A DNA stretch of 18,005 nt from JAWLCG01 sp041687295. Its GTDB lineage: Bacteria; Planctomycetota; Phycisphaerae; SM23-33; FEN-1343. Position numbers and translations under genes: made by a program. The stretch covers positions 1 through 18,005 of the forward strand of contig JAWLCG010000063.1 in NCBI GenBank assembly GCA_041687295.1, in the 5' to 3' direction. Shown here piece after piece: positions 6,610-14,334 of the stretch (positions are counted from its first letter, which is position 1; each line of letters opens with the position of its first letter). The notes beneath the pieces are model-generated. The model searched no databases and was not told the origin of the DNA. It saw only the letters and a list, made by a program, of their open reading frames with translations.

Positions 6610-8277
6610 ATGGACGGATTGACGGGGCTGTTGTACTCGCAGATCGGCTACGACGCCGAAGAGGCCAAGCGCATCATCGTCCGCTCGACGGATGAGCGTT
6701 TTCTGACCCACAGCGCGGTACTCGCGCTGCGGAGGCCTGACGGGTCCGAGGCCGTCCGCGCCCCGCTGGCCCCCTGGGGCGGCCTGTGGGGCTCGCACTG
6801 GTGGGTGGCTGAGCTGGGCGACTTCGCCGAGGCGGGCACCTACAGCGTGCACGTGCTCGACGGCGGGCAGGAACGGCTGGCCGGCGAGGGGCTGACCGTC
6901 GGCCCGCGGACGCTCTGGGCCCAGACGGCCCGGCTGGGGGCGATCGACATGCTCGAGCGCCGCGGGCGGCTGGCCAAGGCCAAGGTCGGCTGGCAGGACG
7001 CCGGGGCCATGTGGCAGGAGGCCAACTCCCACGCCTCCATGCTGGTGGGCCTGTGCGACGTGCTGCGGCTGGCGGGCGAGCGGCTCTCGGACGACGACCG
7101 GCGGCGCGTCGAGCGGCAGGTGATCAGCGGCGGCGACTACCTCGCCCGCTGCCAGGACAAAGCCGCCGAGCTGGGCCTCGGCGACGGGCCCATCTCCCAC
7201 GACCTGCTGGGCCATGAGCAGGTCATCCTCGCCAGCGACGCCGCCAAGGCCGCCCTCGCCTGGGCCCAGGCCGCTTTGGCCCTCTCTGACGCCCACGCCG
7301 ACAAGCGCTCCGAGTACATCGACCGATCCGAGCGGGCCCAGCGGTGGCTGGCGACCGACGCCCGGCCCGTCGGCGACCGGGGCTTCCACGCCCACGCCCA
7401 CGGCCTGCCGGAGGGCTTCGTCGTGCCGGACGACCAGTTCCTCACCCACGACCTGCTGACGATGATGTGGGCCGCCTGCGAGCTCGCCCGCGCCGGTCGG
7501 CCCGCGTGGAAAGACCGCGCCGTCGAGCTGGCCGGGCAGATCCTCCGCCGCCAGGTGCCCCGCGGCTCGGCCGAGGACGGGCTGTTCGGCCACTTCTACA
7601 GCTTCCAGGCCGGGCCCGTCACCGACAAGGCCTGGAGCCACAACCTCGAGGGCAGCTTCGGCGCCGACGTGGGCGGCACGTTCCCGTTCTACCTCGTGGG
7701 GCTCATCGAGATGCTCCGCGACTGGCCCGACCACCCGCATGCGCCGCAGTGGCAGCAGGCCCTGAAGGACTTCGCCTACGGCTTCTTCCTGCCGGCGTGC
7801 CGGCGCAGCCCGTTCGGCATCATCCCGATGGGCACCTTCGGCGCCGAGGGGCTGTTGTGGTTCAGCGGCCTGTGGCACGGCATGAACGCCGTCTATGGCC
7901 TCTCGGCCGCCCAGGCGCTGGAGTTGGAGCGCCACTTCAGCGACGGGGCCTTCCGCGAGATCGCCATCGGCAACCTGCAGTGGATCGCGGGCCTGAACGC
8001 CGGCATCACGGCCTCGAGCCTCTTCGCCGCCCACATGTTCAGCATGGACGTGCCCGACGGCGTTGCCCTGCCCGCCAGCATGATGGTCGGCGTGGGCCGG
8101 CGGTGGGCGGGCAACTGGATGAACATCCGCGGCTCGATCTGCAACGGCTTCAGCACGGGCGACCAGTTCCGCTTCGACGTGCCCCCCCGCCGCGAAACCG
8201 ACGGGCCTCACGCCTTCACCGATGAGGACTGGATCCCCCACACCGCCGGCTGGCTCAGCGGCATCGTGAGGCTATAG
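6610..8277 (+). CDS. GH9-like glycoside hydrolase family protein, no signal peptide, altered active-site motif
   Basis: A 555-residue protein. The start LLYSQIGYDAEEAKRIIV matches the Ig-like N-terminal domain of many GH9 cellulases (about 5-95); an alpha-helical GH9-type domain (about 100-555) follows. VGWQDAGAMW (126-135) aligns with the GH9 motif usually ending DAGD. The first Asp (D130) is kept but the second, which helps activate water, is Ala133. QWIAGLN (457-463) resembles the GH9 QWILGxNP motif. E539 near the C-terminus (TDEDW) may correspond to the catalytic acid Glu. There is no signal peptide or membrane helix, so it should be cytoplasmic. AAGGAGA (6598-6604) precedes the ATG. Lying after a sugar importer, it may process imported oligosaccharides. 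The family call is by eye; with Ala133 it may be inactive or have changed chemistry. Confidence 0.65.
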   Translation: MDGLTGLLYSQIGYDAEEAKRIIVRSTDERFLTHSAVLALRRPDGSEAVRAPLAPWGGLWGSHWWVAELGDFAEAGTYSVHVLDGGQERLAGEGLTVGPRTLWAQTARLGAIDMLERRGRLAKAKVGWQDAGAMWQEANSHASMLVGLCDVLRLAGERLSDDDRRRVERQVISGGDYLARCQDKAAELGLGDGPISHDLLGHEQVILASDAAKAALAWAQAALALSDAHADKRSEYIDRSERAQRWLATDARPVGDRGFHAHAHGLPEGFVVPDDQFLTHDLLTMMWAACELARAGRPAWKDRAVELAGQILRRQVPRGSAEDGLFGHFYSFQAGPVTDKAWSHNLEGSFGADVGGTFPFYLVGLIEMLRDWPDHPHAPQWQQALKDFAYGFFLPACRRSPFGIIPMGTFGAEGLLWFSGLWHGMNAVYGLSAAQALELERHFSDGAFREIAIGNLQWIAGLNAGITASSLFAAHMFSMDVPDGVALPASMMVGVGRRWAGNWMNIRGSICNGFSTGDQFRFDVPPRRETDGPHAFTDEDWIPHTAGWLSGIVRL

Positions 8278-8306
8278 GCCTTCGCCGCGCCCAAGCCCGC
8301 CTGGGG

Positions 8307-8578
8307 CGTATGGAGTGCGGCGAGTCATCGCCGCTTTGGCTGGTTGACGCATAGGCCGGGTCGAACGCAGTGAGGCCCGGCAGGTCAGGCGCACGACGTA
8401 CGGGCCTATAGCGTTTGTCGACTGCGTCTGCGGGTCGACATGGACGCTCGGCCCAAGCCCACGGAATGCCTTCCGTGGGCATCGGGGCGGGCCGTCCCCC
8501 GCGTGGCCCAGTGCACCCGCACGTCCGACGGGCAAACGGTCTAGCCAAAGCGGCGATTGCATCGCCGCACTCCATACG
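8307..8578. mobile_element. 272-bp inverted-repeat element with nested hairpins (MITE-like, no coding capacity)
   Basis: Arms of about 35 bp face each other at 8307-8341 and 8543-8578. Both read (second arm reversed) CGTATGGAGTGCGGCGA, a variable 3-4 nt loop, then TCGCCGCTTTGGCT; each arm folds into its own GCGGCGA/TCGCCGC hairpin. Inside lie GCCGGG/CCCGGC (8355-8360 and 8376-8381) capped by CGAACGCAGTGAG, the wider pair ATAGGCC/GGCCTAT (8351-8357 and 8403-8409), and a CCCACGGA-family hairpin (8458-8479). No open frame here looks like a gene and no target-site duplication is obvious. It could be a small non-autonomous mobile element, a structured RNA, or two repeat copies inserted head to head. 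Confidence 0.55.
8458..8479 (+). repeat. CCCACGGA-family hairpin, copy 2
   Basis: Stem CCCACGGAA / TTCCGTGGG with loop TGCC, flanked by CCCAAG on the left and CATCG on the right. The stem is a perfect 9 bp. It sits inside the 272-bp inverted-repeat element. Confidence 0.85.
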
Positions 8579-8812
8579 GCGCCCGCGCCCTTGGTCGCCA
8601 TCGACCGGCACCCGGACCCTCCGCCACGGCTCCTGCCGGCGCCTTCGAAGACCCCGGGCAAGCCCGGGGCTATATAGGGACACACGGGGCCCCTGGCATC
8701 CATCGGTGGCGGGCGATGCCAGCCCCACTACACCGTCCAGCCAAGAATGACAGGCTCTGCAGCCAGCGCCCCAGTCAGAATCCGCCCTGAGGGGCCCGGC
8801 GAGGGCCTCTGC
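8579..8812. other. Gene-free gap with two hairpins
   Basis: No supported gene. CCCCGGGC-AA-GCCCGGGG (8652-8669) is a perfect 8-bp hairpin followed by CTATATAGG. CTGGCATC (8693-8700) pairs with GATGCCAG (8715-8722). The remaining sequence shows no motif I can name. Open frames across it are made by repeat DNA and have no recognisable domain. Confidence 0.6.
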
Positions 8813-9051
8813 AGCCCCGTTCACGGGGCTTCGCCCGCGCAGCGGGTTCAGGCCCGGCCTTCTAGGCCGGGTACGCCAGAGCCCCCGGACTCCTTCTTCT
8901 CAGCCCGCTTCAGCGGGCTTACCCGCAGGGCGTCTGGTAAGCCCGCTGAAGCGGGCTGAGGCAAATATAAACAGGGGCGTTGGCCGTCCCCAGGGCTACA
9001 AAGCCCTGGGCTACACCCCGCTGCGCGGGGCGAAGGCCGGTGAACCGGCCT
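8813..9051. repeat. Mirror-image array of eight hairpins (two inverted ~115-bp units)
   Basis: Unit 1 (8813-8923) holds hairpins A (AGCCCCG-TTCA-CGGGGCT, 8813-8830), B (CCCGC-GCA-GCGGG, 8834-8846), C (CCCGGCCT-TCT-AGGCCGGG, 8853-8871) and D (AGCCCGC-TTCA-GCGGGCT, 8902-8919). Unit 2 is the same series on the other strand: D' (8940-8957), C' (CCCAGGGCT/AGCCCTGGG, 8989-9010), B' (CCCCGC/GCGGGG, 9016-9030) and A' (AGGCCGG/CCGGCCT, 9034-9051). The innermost 25 bp of each unit (8899-8923 and 8936-8960) are perfect inverted repeats around a 12-nt centre. Between units the stems of A and C differ but stay paired, while loops and spacing are kept. It lies just downstream of tpx and may end its transcript. 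Confidence 0.8.
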
Positions 9052-9128
9052 GAAGAGGACCTCTACAGTTGGGTGCATTCCGGCACGGTTCAGACCCATC
9101 ATTCCAGTCTGGCCGGTCCACTACAAGG

Positions 9129-9641
<513 letters not shown>

Positions 9642-9693
9642 GGTGGACTCCGTTTTCGCGGGCGGGGGTTCGCTCCCGGCCGTGCCAGGGGGT

Positions 9694-9715
9694 GGCCCGG
9701 CCCATCCGCCGGGCC
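9694..9715 (-). promoter_or_regulatory. Hairpin in the predicted 5' leader of tpx
   Basis: GGCCCGGC (9694-9701) pairs with GCCGGGCC (9708-9715) around a 6-nt loop. It falls between the proposed tpx promoter -10 box and the start codon, so it would be transcribed in the leader. It may affect mRNA stability or translation. No known riboswitch class is recognised. Confidence 0.4.
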
Positions 9716-9725
9716 GGCATGCCCA

Positions 9726-9731
9726 ATTGTA
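9726..9731 (-). promoter_or_regulatory. Possible -10 box of the tpx promoter
   Basis: On the minus strand this is TACAAT, one mismatch from consensus, giving a leader of about 78 nt. No convincing -35 box lies 16-18 nt upstream, so an activator or another sigma factor may be needed, or the call may be wrong. A perfect 12-bp palindrome, AGCCTGCAGGCT (9766-9777), lies about 35 bp further upstream and could bind a regulator. Confidence 0.35.
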
Positions 9732-9874
9732 GCGCCGTCGGCAAGGGGTGAGCGGAAATTGACTTAGCCTGCAGGCTGCAGACTGGAGGCAGTCCGGCTG
9801 GGGGGCAGGATGGAGCGCCTGCCCGTTGGGCGTGCGGGTAGGTTGTGTCCCGACAGGCGGGGCCCGCGGCGATG

Positions 9875-9896
9875 CCCACGGATGGCAATCCGTGGG
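9875..9896 (-). repeat. CCCACGGA-family hairpin, copy 3
   Basis: On the minus strand: stem CCCACGGAT / ATCCGTGGG with loop TGCC, preceded by CCCAAG and followed by CATCG. It lies 35 bp past the DUF2203 stop codon, so it may mark that transcript's end. Confidence 0.85.
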
Positions 9897-9931
9897 CTTG
9901 GGTTGCAGAGGGCTTAGGAACCTGCGGGTGG

Positions 9932-10360
9932 TCAGTTGGCGAGGGGCTGGCGGTGCTGGCACTCGGTGAACGGGCCATGCCAGAAGCTCACGCTCGGCTC
10001 GCCGAAGCGCCAGCACAGGTGGCGTTCGCGGCCATCGACGCAGGCGGGGAAGTCGACCACGCCGGCCGACCAGTCGCGCAGGTCCACGCCGATCTCGGCC
10101 AGCTCGTCCGCGCAGGCCTGCAGGCGGTCCATCGCGTCGCACAGGTCCATCTGGACGGTCTCGGCCTGCTCGGGGCGGTCCTGCTGGCACAGCTGGAGCA
10201 GCTCCTGCAGGTCCAGCACCCGCTGGTAGTGGTGGCGGATGTCGGCGACGACCCGGCCCACGAGCACCAGCGAGCGGTTGGCCCGCTCGACGGTGAAGGG
10301 CTCGCGGTCCACCAGCTCGACGGCGTTGGGCTGACTCGACAGACGGCTGTTGGCACTCAT
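9932..10360 (-). CDS. DUF2203 family protein
   Basis: A 142-residue soluble protein of unknown function. The N-terminal two thirds is helical, with a heptad-like Leu pattern from about 25 to 95 (coiled coil likely). The C-terminal third carries the DUF2203 hallmarks: GVVDFPACVDGRE (100-112), LCWRFGE (115-121) and a WH pair (127-128). The family normally ends near a GR-P motif; this one ends QHRQPLAN. I chose the ATG at 10360, where similarity begins, over a longer GTG-type reading to 10438 whose extra residues are Arg/Gly-rich and look non-coding. Only a weak AAGG lies upstream. Its neighbours tpx and der suggest no specific role. Confidence 0.8.
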   Translation of the reverse strand: MSANSRLSSQPNAVELVDREPFTVERANRSLVLVGRVVADIRHHYQRVLDLQELLQLCQQDRPEQAETVQMDLCDAMDRLQACADELAEIGVDLRDWSAGVVDFPACVDGRERHLCWRFGEPSVSFWHGPFTECQHRQPLAN

Positions 10361-10619
10361 GGCTCGACCCTTACGCAATGCCCCGCGCAGCCATCGGCCC
10401 CGAGGCCGACACCCAGGCGCGCTTCCCCACCTGGCCATTGTCCGGCCGGGCGAGGTCGCCGGGCGGACATGTCGTCTATCGGTCCGCGCGGGTGGCCGGC
10501 ATTAGGGTGGGATGAACAAACCGCCCCCGGCCGCGGCCCGGGGCCATCGCGAACGGCCTCTGGCCTTTGGGGCGGCGTTGCGGTATCCTTAAGCGATTGT
10601 CAGGAAGGAATGGATTGCC
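10361..10619. other. Divergent gap between the DUF2203 gene and der
   Basis: Both flanking genes are transcribed outward, so two promoters should be here. I find no convincing -35/-10 pair for either. A GC-rich inverted repeat, CCCCGG (10525-10530) with CCGGGG (10538-10543), surrounds the palindrome GGCCGCGGCC. AGGAAGGA (10602-10609) is the ribosome-binding site of der. Confidence 0.5.
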
Positions 10620-11948
10620 ATGGCACTACCCGTTGTCGCGATTGTGGGCCGGCCGAACGTGGGCAAGAGCAGCCTGCTGAACAGCCTGGTCGGGAAGATG
10701 ATCTCCATCGTGGACGCCCAGGCCGGCGTGACCCGCGACCGCATCAGCGCCCCGCTGCCGGTCGGCGAGGGCTACGTCGAGATGGTCGATACGGGCGGCT
10801 TCGGCATCGAGGACCCCGACAAGCTCACCGAGCACGTCGAGACGCAGATCCGCTACGCCATGGTGACGGCCGAGCTGGTCCTGTTCGTCGTCGACGCCCT
10901 GACTGGACCGCTGCCGCTGGACGTGCGGGTCGCCGAGCTGCTCCGCCACCAGGCCAAGCCGGTGATCCTCGTGGCCAACAAGGCCGACAACGAGATGCTC
11001 GTCGGCCAGAGCCACGAGTTCCAGACGCTGGGCTTCGGCGAGCCGATGCCCGTCTCGTCGATCCACGGATTCGGGCGCACCGAGCTGATTGAGCGGATGG
11101 CCGAGGTGATGGGCGAGAAGGTCCAGCCCCACGCCGAGCCGGTGATGAAGCTGGCCATCGTCGGCAAGCGCAACGCCGGCAAGAGCACCTTCATCAACGC
11201 CCTGGCCGGCGAGCAGCGCGTCATCGTCAGCGAGACACCCGGCACGACCCGCGACAGCGTCGACGTCCGCTTCCGCATGGGCGAGCGGGAGTTCGTCGCC
11301 ATCGACACCGCCGGCGTCCGCAAGATCGGCAAGATGCGGGACCTGGACTACTACGGCTACCACCGCGCCCAGCGCAGCATCCGCCGGGCCGACGTGGTGC
11401 TGCTGATGATCGACTCGACCCAGTCCATCGGCGTGGTCGACAAGCAGCTGGCCAGCTACATCGTCGAGCAGTTCAAGCCCGCGATCATCGTGGTCAACAA
11501 GTGGGACCTCGCCCAGGACCGGGCGGCCCAGGAGGACTACCGCGAGTACATCGACAAGGCCCTGCCCCACCTGGGCTACGCCCCGATCAGCTTTTCGACG
11601 GCCACCGAGGGCGTCAACATCCGCCAGACCGTCGACCTGGCCGAGCAGCTCTTCGAGCAGGCCGGCACCCGCGTGGGCACCGGCGAGCTCAACGCCGCCA
11701 TGCGCGAGATCGTCGACCAGCGAGGCCCCAGCCACAAGGGCGGCACCAAGCGGCCCAAGCTCTATTACGTCACGCAGGTGGCCACCTGCCCGCCGACGAT
11801 CGTCTGCTTCGTCAACACACTCGAGAGCTTCGACGCCGGCTACCAGCGATACCTCATGGGCCAGCTCCGCGCCCGCCTGCCCTTCCCCGAAGTGCCCATC
11901 CGCCTGCTGTTCCGCCCCCGCCGCTCGGCCGGCGAGGACAGGGAGTAG
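10620..11948 (+). CDS. der: Ribosome-assembly GTPase Der (EngA)
   Basis: A 442-residue protein with two tandem GTPase domains and a C-terminal KH-like domain, an arrangement unique to Der. Der is a usually essential factor in maturation of the 50S ribosomal subunit. Domain 1 shows GRPNVGKSS (10-18), DTGG (57-60) and NKAD (120-123). Domain 2 shows GKRNAGKST (182-190, with Ala where Val is usual), DTAG (229-232) and NKWD (293-296). The KH-like domain spans about 350-435. AGGAAGGA lies 10 nt before the ATG at 10620; an out-of-frame ATG at 10610 was rejected. The gene appears to be transcribed alone and is followed 16 nt later by a tandem octamer array. Confidence 0.98.
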   Translation: MALPVVAIVGRPNVGKSSLLNSLVGKMISIVDAQAGVTRDRISAPLPVGEGYVEMVDTGGFGIEDPDKLTEHVETQIRYAMVTAELVLFVVDALTGPLPLDVRVAELLRHQAKPVILVANKADNEMLVGQSHEFQTLGFGEPMPVSSIHGFGRTELIERMAEVMGEKVQPHAEPVMKLAIVGKRNAGKSTFINALAGEQRVIVSETPGTTRDSVDVRFRMGEREFVAIDTAGVRKIGKMRDLDYYGYHRAQRSIRRADVVLLMIDSTQSIGVVDKQLASYIVEQFKPAIIVVNKWDLAQDRAAQEDYREYIDKALPHLGYAPISFSTATEGVNIRQTVDLAEQLFEQAGTRVGTGELNAAMREIVDQRGPSHKGGTKRPKLYYVTQVATCPPTIVCFVNTLESFDAGYQRYLMGQLRARLPFPEVPIRLLFRPRRSAGEDRE

Positions 11949-11964
11949 GCGGGGACACGTCAGG

Positions 11965-12004
11965 GCGTCAATGCGTCAATGCGTTAATGCGTTAATGCGT
12001 TAAT
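11965..12004 (+). repeat. Five tandem 8-bp repeats after der
   Basis: GCGTCAAT twice, then GCGTTAAT three times, with no spacer, and a degenerate sixth copy (GCGCTGG). This is the same octamer family as the arrays at 3783-3901. It begins 16 nt after the der stop codon. Confidence 0.9.
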
Positions 12005-12078
12005 GCGCTGGAAATTGTAGCGTCTGGGGGCCTTTGGACCTGCTGGCGTCTTCGGGTGCTTGGGGGAGTCTTTCCACG

Positions 12079-12100
12079 CCCACGCAATGCCTTGCGTGGG
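12079..12100 (+). repeat. CCCACGGA-family hairpin, copy 4 (compensated stem variant)
   Basis: Stem CCCACGCAA / TTGCGTGGG with loop TGCC. Compared with copy 2, one stem base pair is reversed (G-C to C-G) with both sides changed, which keeps the stem perfect. It lies in the 392-bp gap between der and the secreted-protein gene. The rest of that gap holds the octamer array, a lone TTGACA (12157-12162) without a -10 partner, and the promoter region at 12220-12289. Confidence 0.85.
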
Positions 12101-12219
12101 CTTCTCGTGCGGGGCTCGAGGGCGCCCCTGGTTCGCGCTGCTGGCGGCGCCTAGAATTGACATCGGGCCGCCGGGGGCGGTCCGGGGGCATGTTGATCGT
12201 AACCTGTCGAAATTAACGG

Positions 12220-12289
12220 AGCTTCTGACATGTGCAGAAGCTTGATTCCACCGCAGGGTCCCCCTAGAGTGGGGCCAGGCCGGGGGGAC
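12220..12289 (+). promoter_or_regulatory. Promoter and possible operator for the secreted-protein gene
   Basis: TTGATT (12242-12247) is separated by 17 nt from TAGAGT (12265-12270), giving a leader of about 64 nt. A perfect 8-bp inverted repeat, AGCTTCTG-ACATGTG-CAGAAGCT (12220-12242), ends exactly at the -35 box and could be a regulator site. A second inverted repeat, GTCCCCC (12258-12264) with GGGGGAC (12283-12289), spans the -10 box and start region. Confidence 0.45.
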
Positions 12290-12340
12290 TATTCTACCGT
12301 CGGGGTGACGGACCGGCCCATTTTCTCGAAGGAGACTCTC

Positions 12341-14224
12341 ATGCGCAGTCGCATCACACGGATCGGACTGGCCGCGGTCGTGGTTCTCGCCCTGGCCGGG
12401 GCGGCGCGGGCCCAGGACCAGGCCGCCGCCCTGGAGCAGATCCCGCCGGGGGTGGCGGCCTTCGTGGTCGTGGACAACCTCGCCCAGACCGGGGCCAGTC
12501 TCGACCAGTTCATCGCCGACGTCGGCCTGGGCCGGATGATGCCCGGCAGCGTCCTGAACGTCCTCAAGCAGCAGATGGGCATCCAGCAGGGGCTCGACGA
12601 CCAGGGCAGCTTCGCCCTGGTGGTGCTCGACCCCTCGCGCTTCGGCTGGGGGGCGGCCGAGATGACCGGCCAGGCGCCCCCGCCCGGGCCCCTGCCGATC
12701 GTCCTGGTGATCCCCGCCAGCGACCCGGCGAGCCTCTTCGCCAACTTCGAGACGGCCCAGGAGGGGGACTACCTCCAGGTCATGCTCGACGGCGAGCCCT
12801 GGGTCGCCCAGGCCCGTCAGGGCATGACGGTGCTGGCGCCCCAGCCGCGGATGATCGAGACGCTCGCCGCCAGCGAGGAGTCCGTCACCGGCCAGATGCC
12901 CGAGCAGCACCTGGCCGTCATCCGCAAGGCCGGCCTGTCCGGCTACGCCGACATGCAGGTGCTGCAGGGGTTCATGCTGGCCAGCATCGACCAGGCCGAG
13001 CAGCAGATGGCCCAGATGGAGGAGGGCGGCTTCCTGCCGCCGCCGATGCTGGTGGTCATCCGCGCCTACCAGGCCCTGCTGCCGATGTACCGGGAGATCA
13101 TCCCGCAGATGCAGGGCATCTCGCTGAACCTGGCCGTGACCCAGCCGGGGCTGGTGCTCCGCGAGTACGTGACGTACGTGCCCGATTCGGACCTGGGTCG
13201 GCTGATGGAGGCCATGGACGCCGAGGGCGCCGGCTTCAGCCATCTGCCCGACCTGAAGTACGTCCTGGCGATGGCCGCCAACTGGAGTTGGCCCGAGGAT
13301 GAGCAGGCCGTCGGGCTGTGGGAGCAGATGGCCCGCGACTTCATGGTGCGCTTCCTGACGGCCATGGACGTGCCCGAGCAGCCCCGCCAGCAGGCCGTGG
13401 AGGCCTACCTGGCCCTGGCCACGCAGATGAGCCGCTACGAGATCTACGCCGGCGGCGCCGTCGAGGACGAGCCCGGCGTGTTCGGCCTGGCGACCGTGAT
13501 GGAAGTGGAGGACCAGCAGGCGGCCCTGGAGCAGATCCGCAACCTGACCGAGTCGGTCTTCACCATGCTGCAGTCGATGCGGCCCGAGGTGGTGACGGCC
13601 GAGGAGCCGGCCGAGACCGCCGAGGATCGCCTGCGCCTGCAGTGGCAGGAGAGTTCCCAGGAGGTCGAGGGCGTGTCGGTGACGGCCGTCGTGCTGGAGG
13701 GGGCGAACCTCACCGAGGGCGACGCCGAGGAGATGGAGAAGCTGCGGACGATCCTCGGCGAGGAGCGGGCCGTGTTCTACGTCGCGCCGGTCGGCGAGAA
13801 CCTGATCGTCGTGACCTACGGCGGCGGCCAGCCCTTCCTGGCCCAGGCCATTCGGGGCGCCCAGAGCGACGAGTCGGCCATCGAGCCGGGCCCGCAGGTC
13901 AACGCCGTCCTGGACGAGCTGCCCGGCGAGCCGATGTTCGTGGGCCTGTTCAGCGTGGCCAACCTCATCGACGTGATGAAGACCGGCATGCAGCAGGTCT
14001 CGCCGGAGCGCTACGAGTACCACCCGCTGGCCAACATCGAGTTTCAGGCGGACACCCCCCTGGCCATGGCGGCCGGCATCGAGGGCACGGGCGTCCACTA
14101 CGTCGTCTTCGTGCCGACCGAGGTGGTGGGCGAGACCGTCCGCCTCTGGCAGCAGATGATGGCCGGCCCGCCGCAGCGGGAGCAGGAAGAGATTGAAGAG
14201 GTCGAGGAGGACGAGGAGTTCTAG
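12341..14224 (+). CDS. Secreted cysteine-free protein of unknown function
   Basis: A 627-residue protein with a Sec-type signal peptide (MRSRITRIGLAAVVVLALAG, cleavage probably after ARA near residue 24), so exported. The mature part has no cysteine, is acidic and rich in Gln, Met and Glu, and ends in an acidic tail (EEIEEVEEDEEF). Loosely similar segments recur: LEQIPPGVAAFVVVDNL near the start of the mature protein and LDELPGEPMFVGLFSVANL near the end, suggesting a duplicated fold. The pattern resembles DUF3352-like proteins, but I do not recognise it firmly. AAGGAG (12329-12334) sits six bases before the ATG; an in-frame upstream start at 12230 was rejected because it overlaps the promoter hairpin. 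It is probably a single-gene unit ending at a shared hairpin terminator. Confidence 0.85.
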   Translation: MRSRITRIGLAAVVVLALAGAARAQDQAAALEQIPPGVAAFVVVDNLAQTGASLDQFIADVGLGRMMPGSVLNVLKQQMGIQQGLDDQGSFALVVLDPSRFGWGAAEMTGQAPPPGPLPIVLVIPASDPASLFANFETAQEGDYLQVMLDGEPWVAQARQGMTVLAPQPRMIETLAASEESVTGQMPEQHLAVIRKAGLSGYADMQVLQGFMLASIDQAEQQMAQMEEGGFLPPPMLVVIRAYQALLPMYREIIPQMQGISLNLAVTQPGLVLREYVTYVPDSDLGRLMEAMDAEGAGFSHLPDLKYVLAMAANWSWPEDEQAVGLWEQMARDFMVRFLTAMDVPEQPRQQAVEAYLALATQMSRYEIYAGGAVEDEPGVFGLATVMEVEDQQAALEQIRNLTESVFTMLQSMRPEVVTAEEPAETAEDRLRLQWQESSQEVEGVSVTAVVLEGANLTEGDAEEMEKLRTILGEERAVFYVAPVGENLIVVTYGGGQPFLAQAIRGAQSDESAIEPGPQVNAVLDELPGEPMFVGLFSVANLIDVMKTGMQQVSPERYEYHPLANIEFQADTPLAMAAGIEGTGVHYVVFVPTEVVGETVRLWQQMMAGPPQREQEEIEEVEEDEEF

Positions 14225-14254
14225 ACCCTCTGCCCGTTGCGCGTGCAGCCTGAG

Positions 14255-14330
14255 AAGGTGGGGCTGCGCTTCGCTGCGCCCCAGCCTACGGCGCGGGCCG
14301 TCTTCGTAGGCTGGGGCGCAGCCCCACCTT
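14255..14330. terminator. Long hairpin between convergent genes, copy 2 (putative bidirectional terminator / repeat)
   Basis: Left arm AAGGTGGGGCTGCG then CCCCAGCCTACG; right arm CGTAGGCTGGGG then CGCAGCCCCACCTT. The apical loop differs from copy 1 (73-149) by a single base. Here the left arm carries the extra segment (CTTCGCTGCG, 10 nt), whereas in copy 1 it is the right arm. It lies between the stops of the secreted-protein gene and the zinc-ribbon gene, so it could end transcription from both sides. Confidence 0.7.
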
Positions 14331-14334
14331 TGGG

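Noticed and set aside
8255..8824. 189-codon minus-strand frame (and a 143-codon one at 8272-8703)
   Set aside because: These read through the inverted-repeat element and CCCACGGA hairpin; peptides such as MPTEGIPWAW come directly from the hairpin and recur wherever the repeat does.
8278..9128. tRNA or other known structured RNA gene
   Set aside because: Many hairpins are present but no T-loop GTTCRANNC or cloverleaf arrangement could be found.
9642..10190. Longer N-terminal reading of tpx
   Set aside because: Tpx homology begins at the ATG at 9641, and the extension runs through the repeat-bearing gap and into the DUF2203 gene.
11965..12004. CRISPR-like array
   Set aside because: The units are 8 bp with no spacers, and no cas gene is present.
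12157..12162. TTGACA as a -35 box for the secreted-protein gene
   Set aside because: No -10-like hexamer lies 16-18 nt downstream; the TTGATT/TAGAGT pair at 12242-12270 is better placed.
11984..14098. 704-codon open frame on the minus strand
   Set aside because: It lies opposite the signal-peptide protein, and is His/Leu/Gly-rich with no motif. The plus-strand gene has a ribosome-binding site and promoter.
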